Shown: positions 1-9,045, counted from the first letter of the stretch. The stretch is 24,204 bases of DNA from CAZZKJ01 sp964654695 (GCA_964654695.1 CAZZKJ010000037.1:1-24204); one strand, 5' to 3'. Notes: generated by a model from the letters alone, not told the origin. Made by a program: numbers and translations.

Positions 1-15
1 CGCACAACCCGCCTA

Positions 16-44
16 ATATTACAAACCCGCTCTCTCTATGTCAA
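16..44 (-). promoter_or_regulatory. Strong sigma70-type promoter firing out of the left edge
   Basis: On the minus strand a perfect -35 box TTGACA (39-44) is followed after exactly 17 nt by TAATAT (16-21), a near-consensus -10 box. Transcription would start near position 9 and run out of the window, so the product is not visible. The rest of 1-184 holds no gene that I can support. It contains only the 3' flank of the neighbouring secreted-protein gene and a weak hairpin near 147-165. Function is inferred from box match and spacing alone. Confidence 0.65.
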
Positions 45-184
45 TACGTACGGATTCAGCCGGGTTTATGCCGTCTTATTTCAGTCTCGTGCACCTGCCA
101 TAATTAAAAACGGGCGCGCAATGCACCCCGATTAATCGAAGAAGCCGATGGAAACCGGCGGAGGTAAATTACATGATCGAACGC

Positions 185-1513
185 TTACCTGATTATGACA
201 AGTTTTCCAAAAATCGATCCGCCTTTTTCGTTCTCAATTTTGTATATGTAAATACCCGACGTCACTTCCCGCCCTTTTGCATTCTTCGTATTCCATTCGA
301 TATTGCCGGATGAGCTGTGATGCTCCGTTTTCCATACGAAATCGCCTGCAGTGGAATAGACCAGGATTCTGCAGTCGGTAGGAACATTAACGAATCTCAC
401 AACGCCATCGGGGTAGTTTTGATAATTAGGAGTTGTAAAAGCGCTGCCGCCAGTTCTGAACGGATTAGGGACCACATATGTCTTTCTAAGGTTTTCCCGG
501 CTGTTGACTTGAACATCGTATTCGACGAATAAATCATTGCAGGGCAAAGTGCTTTTTATTGAATCAGAGAAACAGTGTTCAAAACTGTCGATCTTGAAAA
601 GCCCCTGTCTGCCGGAATTGATCTCGTACCCCCGATCAAATGTGGAAACCGCATATCCATATTTGAAACCGTTAAAAGCATTGATATCGAGCCAAAACAG
701 CTGGTTATCCTGCAGCTGCAGATCCAGCCTCTGCTGTTTTCCCTTCGTGAAACATTCGACTCCCGGGTCGAAAAAGTAGGTGCCGGTATTTCGCAGTTCA
801 GGAAGTATCCCGTCGAAGTACAATGAGTCGCAAAAATCTCCGTCAAAAGCTTCCTCCTTGGATAACTCCCCAATAATCGATATATCAAAAAGATTCCCAT
901 CGCCATCGTATGTTCCTCTCCAAACGTGGTATCCCTCGAAATCCTGGAGGCCGATCAGAAAAGTGCCGTTGGAGTCGATGATTCCCCTTGAGAAGCTGAG
1001 CTTCAGTCCCAAATCAAGGGTGTCGCCGGAAACCCCGTTTATAAAATAGACCGGCAGGGAATCTCCAGGCGAGTAGAAGTCTGTCCCAACATTAATCTTA
1101 TTCGTCCAGATTTCCTCTCCCCTGATTTCGTACAAAATATTGATTGAAGAACTGTCACCTACCGCTCCCTGGTCGAGGGCGCGAAACGAAACGGTGCGGT
1201 CTATGCTTCCATTATAGTGGCCCAAGGATCGAACCTCCGATAACAGGGAGCCGGGGGTTGCAAAACTCCAGTTCGACAGATCCGGCTGGCCAATAAACGC
1301 GCCCAAGCTGTCGGGGATATCGTCAAAGGTGACGGCAACCACGAATTGGCCGGCTGCGGCGCTCCTGAAAGAATCCAAGACGATGTTTTGCGGATTATAA
1401 AGCAGCAAAGAGTCCTGGGCGGCGGCTGACCACACGGAACCCGGAATCATCAGCAGTGCCAAAATAAAATATAAAAACCCCTTAACCCGCAAGGGCTTAC
1501 AGTGCGCTTGCAT
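185..1513 (-). CDS. Secreted protein with C-terminal FlgD-like / type IX-style sorting domain
   Basis: The 442-residue product begins with a Sec signal peptide (basic KPLRVK, hydrophobic stretch to about residue 29, then WSAAAQ). The middle (about 185-300) has FEGYHVWRG and, later, NGFKYGYAVSTFDRGYE, a pattern typical of fibronectin-III-like modules in FCB-group surface proteins. The last 95 residues carry VVPNPFR, then ILVYSTAGDFVW and GREVTSGIYIYKIENEKG before a basic LVIIR end. This is the FlgD-like Ig fold/type A sorting signal used for outer-membrane translocation and anchoring. It is the last of three genes. Its start lies 15 nt after the preceding stop, with AAGGAGG unusually close (about 3 nt) to the ATG. 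The substrate or partner is unknown. The domain class is fairly certain and the surface location is inferred. Confidence 0.8.
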   Translation of the reverse strand: MQAHCKPLRVKGFLYFILALLMIPGSVWSAAAQDSLLLYNPQNIVLDSFRSAAAGQFVVAVTFDDIPDSLGAFIGQPDLSNWSFATPGSLLSEVRSLGHYNGSIDRTVSFRALDQGAVGDSSSINILYEIRGEEIWTNKINVGTDFYSPGDSLPVYFINGVSGDTLDLGLKLSFSRGIIDSNGTFLIGLQDFEGYHVWRGTYDGDGNLFDISIIGELSKEEAFDGDFCDSLYFDGILPELRNTGTYFFDPGVECFTKGKQQRLDLQLQDNQLFWLDINAFNGFKYGYAVSTFDRGYEINSGRQGLFKIDSFEHCFSDSIKSTLPCNDLFVEYDVQVNSRENLRKTYVVPNPFRTGGSAFTTPNYQNYPDGVVRFVNVPTDCRILVYSTAGDFVWKTEHHSSSGNIEWNTKNAKGREVTSGIYIYKIENEKGGSIFGKLVIIR

Positions 1514-1528
1514 GATCCTCCTTGATCC

Positions 1529-3832
1529 TTATTGTTTAGGATTTAACTGCCACTCTCCGAACAGCACGACGTTCAAAGCCTGCTTCATTTTACCATGATC
1601 GAAAAAGTACGGCTCAAACCCCCACAAAGCGCTCCTGGCCGGTATTCCATTCAAAGGAATAACATCGGCGAACACCGAGCTCCATAGTCCTACAACACCA
1701 TTATCAACAACGGAGCCCGGGCTTTTGGTTGTCTGCCTGAACATAGGTTCCATGCAGTGCCTGGGGCGGCGCGGATATGTTACCACTGCCGTATCGCAAA
1801 AACTCAGATATCCGGGATTATAGATCTCCGTATAATAACCATCTTTTTCAAAGAAAAAACCCGGCTGTGTGACCATAGAATGCATAGGAACACTTGCCGG
1901 CAAAGTATATCCGTTATAAGACTGCGTGTCGACCCCGACGATCTCATCTGCTCCATCCAGCCTGGGAAACCGCTTGTCAACGGGGCAAAATTCCACCCTG
2001 TAAGCACTCGAAGTATAAGCTACGTCCAGGGCATCTATGCAGAATTCTTTATATGGGAAAGCAGTCGCTCCGATAGGACCTTCGCGGTAGCTGCCGTCCT
2101 GGTCCCCGCCTGATTCATACAATAATATCAGGGGATACCTGGCTCCGACCCGAAAATAAGAATTGCTCCGGTTAACGCTCATCGTCATCGGCTGAGTTCC
2201 GCACAGAAGAAGGTGTCCGCCGGCGGCCATATACAGGGCGAGGAGATTCGGGGATACTTTACCACCCCCACCGCCCGTTTCGGAAGGCTTGCGAAAAGCC
2301 GTCAGTTTGTAGAGTAATGTCGGGGTGTTCAGGGATGTGTAACCATGGAAACCGTTGACATCCCAAATCACGGATTTGTATTGAGCGAGCTTCGTTATCT
2401 TGATTTCAGTGCCTCTGTTCACTTCTTTGACATCGTTTATTGGATCGAATCTGTCGACATCGTTGAGAAGTCCCATCCAGAATGCGTCATGCTCTTCATC
2501 GCTGGGAGAAGCGCCCTTGGTCGCTATGATCCCCGCACCGTCGTTATAATCATCGATGAAGAGAAGATCCTCGGTCATTGTGAAGGGAATGATATTTATA
2601 CGAACTCCCACGCGGGATTTCAAACCTGAATTATCAACTACTTCAACATAAAATGTATGAGTACCGAAGAAGAAAGTCCTGGTTGGGGAAAAGGCCCTGC
2701 TGCCAATGAACGGGGTAAAATCCGTTTCCCAATCCTCATCATCATTCAAATTTACGATATCCCAGCCGTACCTGTAACCGACTACTATTCCCCCGTAATC
2801 TTCGGCTGTAGCCTCCCAGCTGAAATCCATGGGAATTCCCTCGGGCATATCAATTATCAAAACCGGAGTAGATATGCTGGCTCCGGTCACATTGCCGATA
2901 AATTGATTGAACATGGTCAGGGTCGGCCCCGTGGTTCTCCATGCGGCAAGCAGCCGGCGAACGTTGTGCGCTTCATCGAATACGGGAGTCACCGCCCCGG
3001 CTTCATCTTTGGCCTGAACTGCAAATACGTAGTCCTGTCCGATATCCAGGGTGGGAGACACCGCGAATCTGCCGCTGTCACCCGGAGCATCATAGGGAAT
3101 CCATCCTGTCGGCCATCTGGGTGTGACGGATGTCCAAATACTGTCATCGGCCCTGCTTATATATTCCAAAGTTTCATCAAAACTGTTGTTAATATACGGC
3201 AGCAAAATCCATCTGATGGAATCGGGATCCTGCTGGCGGTTTATATCATCTATATAGTCCCTGGCCCCCCAACTCATGGTAGTTATAGGCGGAACCATCG
3301 CGGGACTGCCCTGCTTTGTTCTCGTAGGCACTTTTATGTTGACCGTAGGCGAGAGCGTCCTGGCGGTAAACGACCGGTAAACCACCTTGTTATTCGGTGT
3401 AACAGCGCCCTCATCGTCAACCGCTCTCAAGAAAAAAGTATGGGTCCTCCTGAACTCCGCTATCCAGTCCGTGCTGCCCGAGTCCGCGGGGATATCAGCG
3501 GAGAACACGAATGATGAATCTTTCGCAACCAGGTTATTCCATAAGCTGTCCCGGTCGAACGATTGCAGAAGGGCATCGTTGACAATCAATCCCTCCGGAG
3601 GATTCTCCGTTATAGCATACTGGAAATGCGTCACATCGCCGTCTGAATCCCAGCCACCCCAATACATATGAACGAGATAACTGCTTACGGATCCTTCGGG
3701 AGGAGCCGCGGCGAGCCAAACCCCGGGCGACTGATTGGCGTACCTTTCGCCGGATATCTGGTCGAGACAGCTGGAACCGAACGCGGCGACAAGAACGCAT
3801 GCAGCTAATATTATAAAAGCTCTTATTTTCAT
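1529..3832 (-). CDS. Large outer-membrane or surface lipoprotein (paralogue of the gene at 3907-5859)
   Basis: The reading frame is open from 3955, but I start it at 3832. From there the protein begins MKIRAFIILAACVLVAAFG with Cys22 as the probable lipidated residue; AGGGATC precedes the ATG, and the overlap with the upstream gene disappears. The product is 767 residues. An N-terminal segment (NQSPGVWLAAAPPEG, then YLVHMYWGGWDSDGDV) matches the next gene's product. Further Ig-like stretches follow, such as FFLRAVDDEGAV, FAVQAKDEAGAV and FYVEVVDNSGLKSRV. From about residue 420 there is a separate module beginning LLFIDDYNDG, containing YKSVIWDVNGF and AAGGHLLLCGTQPM. It resembles a module in the secreted protein at 6049-9045 and looks like an alpha/beta (possibly amidotransferase-like) fold. 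No catalytic site is recognised and function is unknown. Confidence 0.75.
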   Translation of the reverse strand: MKIRAFIILAACVLVAAFGSSCLDQISGERYANQSPGVWLAAAPPEGSVSSYLVHMYWGGWDSDGDVTHFQYAITENPPEGLIVNDALLQSFDRDSLWNNLVAKDSSFVFSADIPADSGSTDWIAEFRRTHTFFLRAVDDEGAVTPNNKVVYRSFTARTLSPTVNIKVPTRTKQGSPAMVPPITTMSWGARDYIDDINRQQDPDSIRWILLPYINNSFDETLEYISRADDSIWTSVTPRWPTGWIPYDAPGDSGRFAVSPTLDIGQDYVFAVQAKDEAGAVTPVFDEAHNVRRLLAAWRTTGPTLTMFNQFIGNVTGASISTPVLIIDMPEGIPMDFSWEATAEDYGGIVVGYRYGWDIVNLNDDEDWETDFTPFIGSRAFSPTRTFFFGTHTFYVEVVDNSGLKSRVGVRINIIPFTMTEDLLFIDDYNDGAGIIATKGASPSDEEHDAFWMGLLNDVDRFDPINDVKEVNRGTEIKITKLAQYKSVIWDVNGFHGYTSLNTPTLLYKLTAFRKPSETGGGGGKVSPNLLALYMAAGGHLLLCGTQPMTMSVNRSNSYFRVGARYPLILLYESGGDQDGSYREGPIGATAFPYKEFCIDALDVAYTSSAYRVEFCPVDKRFPRLDGADEIVGVDTQSYNGYTLPASVPMHSMVTQPGFFFEKDGYYTEIYNPGYLSFCDTAVVTYPRRPRHCMEPMFRQTTKSPGSVVDNGVVGLWSSVFADVIPLNGIPARSALWGFEPYFFDHGKMKQALNVVLFGEWQLNPKQ

Positions 3833-3906
3833 AAATGATCCCTGCCTTTGAATGCCGGATAAGAATTCAAAACGCCGCTTAACCCGGCAATTTACAAACC
3901 CCTGAT

Positions 3907-5859
3907 TTAAGGTACAAGTTGAAAGTAAAACCGGAAAAATCCCTCTCCGGTCCATCTTCCGAAACGTTCCGTGGGGTAGTCATTCTGTAATTTTCTTTCA
4001 GATATGGGCTCATTGGGATCCGGCGGGCAAATAAAATTAGTGAGATTTCGTCTTTTCAGGAATATATACTCACTTATAGTCTCCCCAAGATCCGTATCCC
4101 TGCCTTTGAGCCTCATTTCGTATAAAAACGCATTATTGGTGCCGCCGTAATTCACGCCAATCCAGTTCGGGGGATGTTCGAATACCCACTGTCCGTTTAT
4201 ATCGGTAAGAGCATGAGGAAAAACCGCTGTAAACTGATCGTTGAGCTCATTCACGGCGGAACCGGCAACCCAACTTGTTGCCCGTGCAAACTTCTTTGCT
4301 ATACCCGGCGGGGTTATGCTGGCAAAACTGTAATACCAGGTTTTGACACCCGAGCCATCCAATTCTTTGGGATGATCATGGCCAAAACCCCTGATTGCAA
4401 AAGTGAACACGTGCTCAAAATGTCCGCCGGCCGCGGAAGTATCATCGGGCACGAACTGGGGAGGGATCTCCGCCCACTTCCATTTGAGGGTATCGCCGTC
4501 CATCACCTTCCGCCCCAAATGATCTTCGATATATAGTGAATCCAAAGTGGGATTGAAGTTGCCGACGATTCTCGCAACCGCAGTCCTCTGCTGACCTCCC
4601 ACCAACGCCGATTCAGGACGGCCGTCTAATCTTCCATTCTCATCCATACTTCTCACGCTTATATCGTACTCCACGGTGCCGATATTCATGCTGGTTGAAT
4701 CCACAGTGCTGCAGGGATTTGTATCCTGCCCACCTTCCGGAGGCAGGAGCCCGGTATTAAAATTGATTTCATAAAACCGGGTGGATGTAGCATGATATTG
4801 AACCTGGTAGCTGATACATTTATTGATATCGTCGGTGCATGTCTTAATATCATTGGGGCTGTCCCAGCCATTATAGGACAATGTTATCCAGCTTCTGAAG
4901 GGCACCGTATCCGGGATAGCATCTGAAAAGTCGACGACCGCAGTATCAATTATGCCTCCGGATTTATAAATATTGATTATGTTGTAAATCTCCGTATCGG
5001 GATCGAAATTTACGACGACCTGACAGACACCCTTCGTAAACCTGGCGGCGTCGACAACCGATTCGGCATTGGCGTCGTCTTTACATTGAGCGGCAAATCT
5101 GAATACGCCGCTGGAAAGGAAGTCGCCGCCGAGATCATTGAGGAAAAACCGGTAGTTATCGGTCAAATCCGTCGTCCATATATGCGCGCCTTCAAGCTCA
5201 ACATTGGAAATCGGGAACCACTTGTACTCTCTTATTTCGCCGTTGATGGTCTTGCCGTCATACATTATGGCAAAAGGTTTGTACATTCCGACGGTATCAA
5301 GATTGGCCGGATCGAATGCAACCGTATCCGCGGGAATATACCCGCCTGGCCCGGTCGCGGCCCATTTTAATACCGTGGCAAACGTCATCTCCGGAAGCTT
5401 ATCAATCGTGGCAACGAATTCGATCGCAGCGGGGGTTTCATCAATTATGCCGTTATCATCGATTGCAGCAACGTGAAAAGCCTGCAGGTTTTTCTTGAGA
5501 CCCACGCCTCCGATATTCTTGAAAGCGGTAAAAGAGAAGACCGAGTCCGTCTGCGCGGTTAAACGACCGTTTTGATAGTCCAACAGGCTTTGCGAAGGAT
5601 TCCACTGCTCTTCCGGGATTTCATTAATTGTATCGGTAATGACCCATATATATTTTTCCACCGCTCCGTCCCTGTCCAGACCCCTCCAGTACAGGTGAAC
5701 CAGGTATTCATAATCAGTCGAATCCGGCGGCGCGTACCAAAGCTCCGTATCGGGCGGCTGATTGGTGTCGATCAAAGAAGGATGATTCCGGCGGCATGAT
5801 GCCAGACTTATAAAAAGGCATATCGTTAAACACAACAAAACGCCCTTAGAGGATATCAT
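3907..5859 (-). CDS. Large lipoprotein with N-terminal module shared with its downstream neighbour
   Basis: The 650-residue product starts with a classical lipoprotein signal: MISSKGVLLCLTICLFIS followed by the lipobox LASC, with Cys22 predicted as lipidated. The mature N-terminus reads NQPPDTELWYAPPDST, then YLVHLYWRGLDRDGAVEKYI. This aligns without difficulty to the downstream lipoprotein, as does AFHVAAIDDNGIIDETPAAI. The remainder is beta-rich with repeated aromatic/Asp-Gly patterns suggesting stacked Ig-like domains, and it has no enzyme motif that I can identify. An AAGGAGA ribosome-binding site sits 9 nt before the ATG, and a good promoter lies at 5921-5950. It is the first gene of an apparent three-gene operon ending at 185. 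A structural or ligand-binding surface role is the simplest guess; the function is not known. Confidence 0.75.
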   Translation of the reverse strand: MISSKGVLLCLTICLFISLASCRRNHPSLIDTNQPPDTELWYAPPDSTDYEYLVHLYWRGLDRDGAVEKYIWVITDTINEIPEEQWNPSQSLLDYQNGRLTAQTDSVFSFTAFKNIGGVGLKKNLQAFHVAAIDDNGIIDETPAAIEFVATIDKLPEMTFATVLKWAATGPGGYIPADTVAFDPANLDTVGMYKPFAIMYDGKTINGEIREYKWFPISNVELEGAHIWTTDLTDNYRFFLNDLGGDFLSSGVFRFAAQCKDDANAESVVDAARFTKGVCQVVVNFDPDTEIYNIINIYKSGGIIDTAVVDFSDAIPDTVPFRSWITLSYNGWDSPNDIKTCTDDINKCISYQVQYHATSTRFYEINFNTGLLPPEGGQDTNPCSTVDSTSMNIGTVEYDISVRSMDENGRLDGRPESALVGGQQRTAVARIVGNFNPTLDSLYIEDHLGRKVMDGDTLKWKWAEIPPQFVPDDTSAAGGHFEHVFTFAIRGFGHDHPKELDGSGVKTWYYSFASITPPGIAKKFARATSWVAGSAVNELNDQFTAVFPHALTDINGQWVFEHPPNWIGVNYGGTNNAFLYEMRLKGRDTDLGETISEYIFLKRRNLTNFICPPDPNEPISERKLQNDYPTERFGRWTGEGFFRFYFQLVP

Positions 5860-5920
5860 TCTCTCGACTCTCCTTATCAGTGTGGGGCGATTAAAAGAGG
5901 ATTGGCTTCGAAGTGCTTTG

Positions 5921-5950
5921 AATATAAGAAATTTGCAGCGGTTGTGTCAA
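5921..5950 (-). promoter_or_regulatory. Sigma70-type promoter for the lipoprotein/sorting-domain operon
   Basis: Minus strand: TTGACA (5945-5950), an 18-nt spacer, then TATATT (5921-5926). The predicted start is near 5914, giving a leader of about 55 nt before the ATG at 5859. It lies just downstream of the intrinsic terminator of the preceding transcription unit, which is the expected place for a new promoter. Confidence 0.65.
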
Positions 5951-5985
5951 TGAAAATCTGAGATTTTTGATCCGGTACCGGGGAC

Positions 5986-6020
5986 AAAAAAAGGGGCCGG
6001 CTCTTCAGCCGGCCCCTTTT
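5986..6020 (-). terminator. Intrinsic terminator after the large secreted-protein gene
   Basis: On the minus strand a stem GGGGCCGGCT / AGCCGGCCCC with loop GAAG is followed directly by seven T residues (complement of A at 5986-5992). Flanking A/T pairs extend the stem to 14 bp. It begins 28 nt after the stop codon at 6049. The stability, the U-tract and the position fit Rho-independent termination. The symmetric A/T flanks could give weaker termination on the other strand too. Confidence 0.92.
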
Positions 6021-6048
6021 ACCAACACAAACTATCGGTTTCGAAAAG

Positions 6049-9045
6049 CTACTTCAGATAGACCATTTTCTTGCTCTGACTGAAGTTCTTCGTAACCAGC
6101 TTGTAGAAGTATACACCGCTTGCAACCGGACGATTGCTGTTGTCCAGCCCTCTCCAGGTTTCGGTGTAACTATTCGGGCCCATAACCCCGTTCTTCAACG
6201 TTTTGACCAGTTGGCCCGCAACGTTGTAGATCTTCAGACTCACGTGGGCTCTCTCTTTGATGGAGAACTTGATCGTGGTTCTCGGATTGAACGGGTTAGG
6301 ATAGTTCTGCGACAGGCTGTTCGAGAGAGGCGTATGCCCCGTACCCGTGCTTAGGTTGACCGTGTTCTCGAACCAGCGAATAATGTGGGTCAAGTGATCA
6401 ACCCGGTCGTTCGGGTATGCAACTTGGTCGTCTCGAATGTAGTGATAACTGAAACCTTCCAGTACCACTCTCGCCGTCTTGGTCTGGGCGTTGATCGTTT
6501 CCTGGCTGATCACGGCAGCACCGGTCACAGGATTCAGATCATTGTAGTACATCTGGGTTATCGCCGTACCAGTCGGCTCGAGGACGTCGAAATCGTTGAT
6601 GATCGGACATCCGCCGAATGCAACCAGCGTGTCAATTACAACCGGTGGTCCAGCATGCTGGAATATGGTAGCAGGCGGAAAGCCTACGACCAGTGCCGCA
6701 GTAGCCGCACCCTCCGCTATATGGTCGCCGTTCGTGAGATTATAGTTGATGAACGCAAACAGGGTTGCAAACGTTCCCTGCGTTTTCATTTCTTCAGCTA
6801 TATCGTCACCGCTTATATATAGTCCCGGATTCCAAATAGAGCTTTGATCCAGGAAGTTGACCAGAAGCTGCATGTCTTTTGACTTCTCGGGGCTGCCCGA
6901 GCCGTCACCAATCGTACCGGTGCTGAGATCGCCGGAGTTCCAGATGATCTTGTGATACACATCTGTAACCTGACCGGAAACAGCTCTGGCACCAGGACCG
7001 TTGGCTACCTCTGATGTAGGCCCTCTGACATCGTAACGGTCAGGGTTGATACCCATCAGCTGGAACGCCGTATCGAAATACGGCTGGGCTCCGCGGCCGC
7101 TGAAGTCATCGACATAGAGAATGTCGGAACCTCCGGTGGGAAGACACTGAACTTCCATCGGATAGGTTTCACAATCAGCCTGTACCGTGGTTGTTCCGGT
7201 TCCCTGGCTCCAGTAGTTGGTGTTCGAGGGAACGTTGGCATCCGTCGACGAGAAGTAGAAGTCGATACGGTTGCCGGGAACGTACAGGTTGTCGTTCAAG
7301 TCGAAGCAGAACTTGTCGGGAGTAGGATTGGTCATCGCTACGTCCTGATAAGAAGTGTCGCACTGGAACTGGTAGAAACCGCCGGCCGTCGGTCCGCCGA
7401 TAAGCGTGTACCTGGAGGCATCATCGCTCATGGCCTGACCGGTCTGGCCGCCTGATGACCTTACGTAACAATAAACGTCCGCTCTTCCGCCCGCTCCACC
7501 GGTTCCGAGTCCGGCTGTCGGCTCGCTGACGGTAATAACGGCGCTGTCACCGGGATATATGTTGGGCGAACTCGTAGGCATCCTGTCGATCGCCATATCT
7601 ATCTGTACAGTTCCGGTCGTGGTTCCATCAGCCGAGAATGAATCCTGGAAGAGATCGATATCTCTTACTGAGAACACAGGACCGCTCTTCGTGGTCATAA
7701 AGAACCTGACGTTGTCGAACAGCGGAGAGTCGCTGTGACAAGCGCCGGTGCCGTAATAACCGCACCAGTAGACGCACATATCTGAGACGCCGAGCGCTAT
7801 TTGAACTTCTTTCGCGCCCGTTGTCATCAAGTCTCCAACCGGCTGGTAAATATGCAGCCAGTCGGTTCCAGGACCGTAGTAGACGAAGTTCCTGTCTCTC
7901 CAGCTCGTCGGGCAGGCACCGGAGCCTGTCCTCGAACGAACGTGCCAGACATAGAAAACCAGGTTGTCAAGCGGCAGATCCCTGTAAACGTAGAATTCGA
8001 GAACGGCATCTGTCGCGCTTGCAGGCACTGTATTACCAACAGTAAGATCCAGCCACGGAGACCAGACTTCGTTGCTTATGTACTGGCCGAGAGCGTTGTG
8101 CTTGGGCACCGACTGCTGCTCGGGGTGGCCGCCGCACTGGTAATTCTCCGAGGAACCGTTGAAGAATCCCCAGAGACACGTGATATCGCGGGAACAGTCA
8201 TCCAGCTGAACAACGTTCAAGCCGGGGAACAATCCCGAAAAATCGCCGAAGCCAGTACCCATCGTGCCATTCCAGTCGCCGTCACTCGTCGACGTAGCCT
8301 GAAGGGCTTCCGTTTCGAAGGTCTGGGAGTCAACAGTGCCCACACCGTCGGTGACGCTAACATCATCAACGATAATGGCGCCCTGTGTATTCCACAGCCC
8401 GTCTTCATCCGACCATGCACCGTCGGATGCAAAACGGAAACGGAACTGCGCCGTTCCGGGCAGCTCGGTGGAATTGATAACGGTAGAGCACAGGGTGTCG
8501 GGATCAATATAAGTGAACGTATACAGATTGACCCAGCCGCCGCTCGTATCGACATACTCCACGTACGAATAGTCATACCCGGGCTCTGAATCATAGCGGG
8601 CATGGAAACCGAAAGTCACGTTGCCAGATGTCGGAAAAGGCACACTGGTGAAAAACTGGTTCCAGCTGTTGCCGTATCCGGGCAGGGCCGAGTACGAGCA
8701 CCAGGGCGTATTAACAGCATCCGCTCTATGCCCGCACCACAGTGACTGGGTTCCCGTAATAACCCTATAGTTGTCGACGTGAAACATCACGCCTGGCTGT
8801 GCGGTTCCATCATAAGGAACCCAACCTTCGGAATTGCACAGGCCGAGAACATCAAAAGTATACTCAGCCACAATATAAGTATCTATTACAGCCGACGAAA
8901 AAAGCCCGTCTAACGGGCGGTCGTTCGAGCTGTTATACTGCTGGATACTAGTCTGGCTGGTGGTTCCATTTGCAGCCGGGCGCGCCATTGCAAAAGAGGT
9001 GAGCGCGAACAGGATGCAAAAAGAAACAATTAATACTTTTTTCAT
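6049..9045 (-). CDS. Very large secreted protein: MAM-like N-terminus and C-terminal sorting domain
   Basis: The frame is open from 9096. I choose 9045 because MKKVLIVSFCILFALTSFAMARP is a textbook signal peptide and GGGGGG lies 6 nt before this ATG. The mature protein is about 975 residues. After the signal there is a jelly-roll-like region (FGFHARYDSEPGYDYSYVEY, FRFRFASDGAW, then IIVDDVSV) resembling MAM or immune-inhibitor-A accessory domains. A cysteine-rich second copy follows (DLPLDNLVFYVWHVRSRTGS, PLFDNVRFF). Next comes a module starting ILYVDDFSG with HKIIWNSGDL and GLYISGDD, related to one in the lipoprotein at 1529-3832. The last 90 residues hold SQNYPNPFNPRTTIKFSI, LKIYNVAGQLVKTL and RPVASGVYFYKL, a canonical type A sorting/FlgD-like domain. 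No protease motif was found. It is transcribed alone, between its own promoter (9351-9380) and a terminator. Confidence 0.85.
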   Translation of the reverse strand: MKKVLIVSFCILFALTSFAMARPAANGTTSQTSIQQYNSSNDRPLDGLFSSAVIDTYIVAEYTFDVLGLCNSEGWVPYDGTAQPGVMFHVDNYRVITGTQSLWCGHRADAVNTPWCSYSALPGYGNSWNQFFTSVPFPTSGNVTFGFHARYDSEPGYDYSYVEYVDTSGGWVNLYTFTYIDPDTLCSTVINSTELPGTAQFRFRFASDGAWSDEDGLWNTQGAIIVDDVSVTDGVGTVDSQTFETEALQATSTSDGDWNGTMGTGFGDFSGLFPGLNVVQLDDCSRDITCLWGFFNGSSENYQCGGHPEQQSVPKHNALGQYISNEVWSPWLDLTVGNTVPASATDAVLEFYVYRDLPLDNLVFYVWHVRSRTGSGACPTSWRDRNFVYYGPGTDWLHIYQPVGDLMTTGAKEVQIALGVSDMCVYWCGYYGTGACHSDSPLFDNVRFFMTTKSGPVFSVRDIDLFQDSFSADGTTTGTVQIDMAIDRMPTSSPNIYPGDSAVITVSEPTAGLGTGGAGGRADVYCYVRSSGGQTGQAMSDDASRYTLIGGPTAGGFYQFQCDTSYQDVAMTNPTPDKFCFDLNDNLYVPGNRIDFYFSSTDANVPSNTNYWSQGTGTTTVQADCETYPMEVQCLPTGGSDILYVDDFSGRGAQPYFDTAFQLMGINPDRYDVRGPTSEVANGPGARAVSGQVTDVYHKIIWNSGDLSTGTIGDGSGSPEKSKDMQLLVNFLDQSSIWNPGLYISGDDIAEEMKTQGTFATLFAFINYNLTNGDHIAEGAATAALVVGFPPATIFQHAGPPVVIDTLVAFGGCPIINDFDVLEPTGTAITQMYYNDLNPVTGAAVISQETINAQTKTARVVLEGFSYHYIRDDQVAYPNDRVDHLTHIIRWFENTVNLSTGTGHTPLSNSLSQNYPNPFNPRTTIKFSIKERAHVSLKIYNVAGQLVKTLKNGVMGPNSYTETWRGLDNSNRPVASGVYFYKLVTKNFSQSKKMVYLK

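Noticed and set aside
173..313. 46-codon plus-strand frame with GGAGG before an ATG
   Set aside because: It overlaps the 3' end of the sorting-domain gene head-on, has no recognisable protein features and no promoter; the GGAGG is probably chance.
2657..3514. 285-codon plus-strand open frame
   Set aside because: It is antisense to the lipoprotein gene at 1529-3832, whose signal peptide and paralogy are clear. The plus-strand translation has no domain pattern.
3795..3832. Earlier LAAC lipobox at residue 12 of the lipoprotein at 1529-3832
   Set aside because: It lies inside the hydrophobic core, too close to the N-terminus for signal peptidase II; Cys22 is the more likely lipidated residue.
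7801..8589. 262-codon plus-strand open frame
   Set aside because: It lies opposite the large secreted-protein gene; no ribosome-binding site or recognisable domain.
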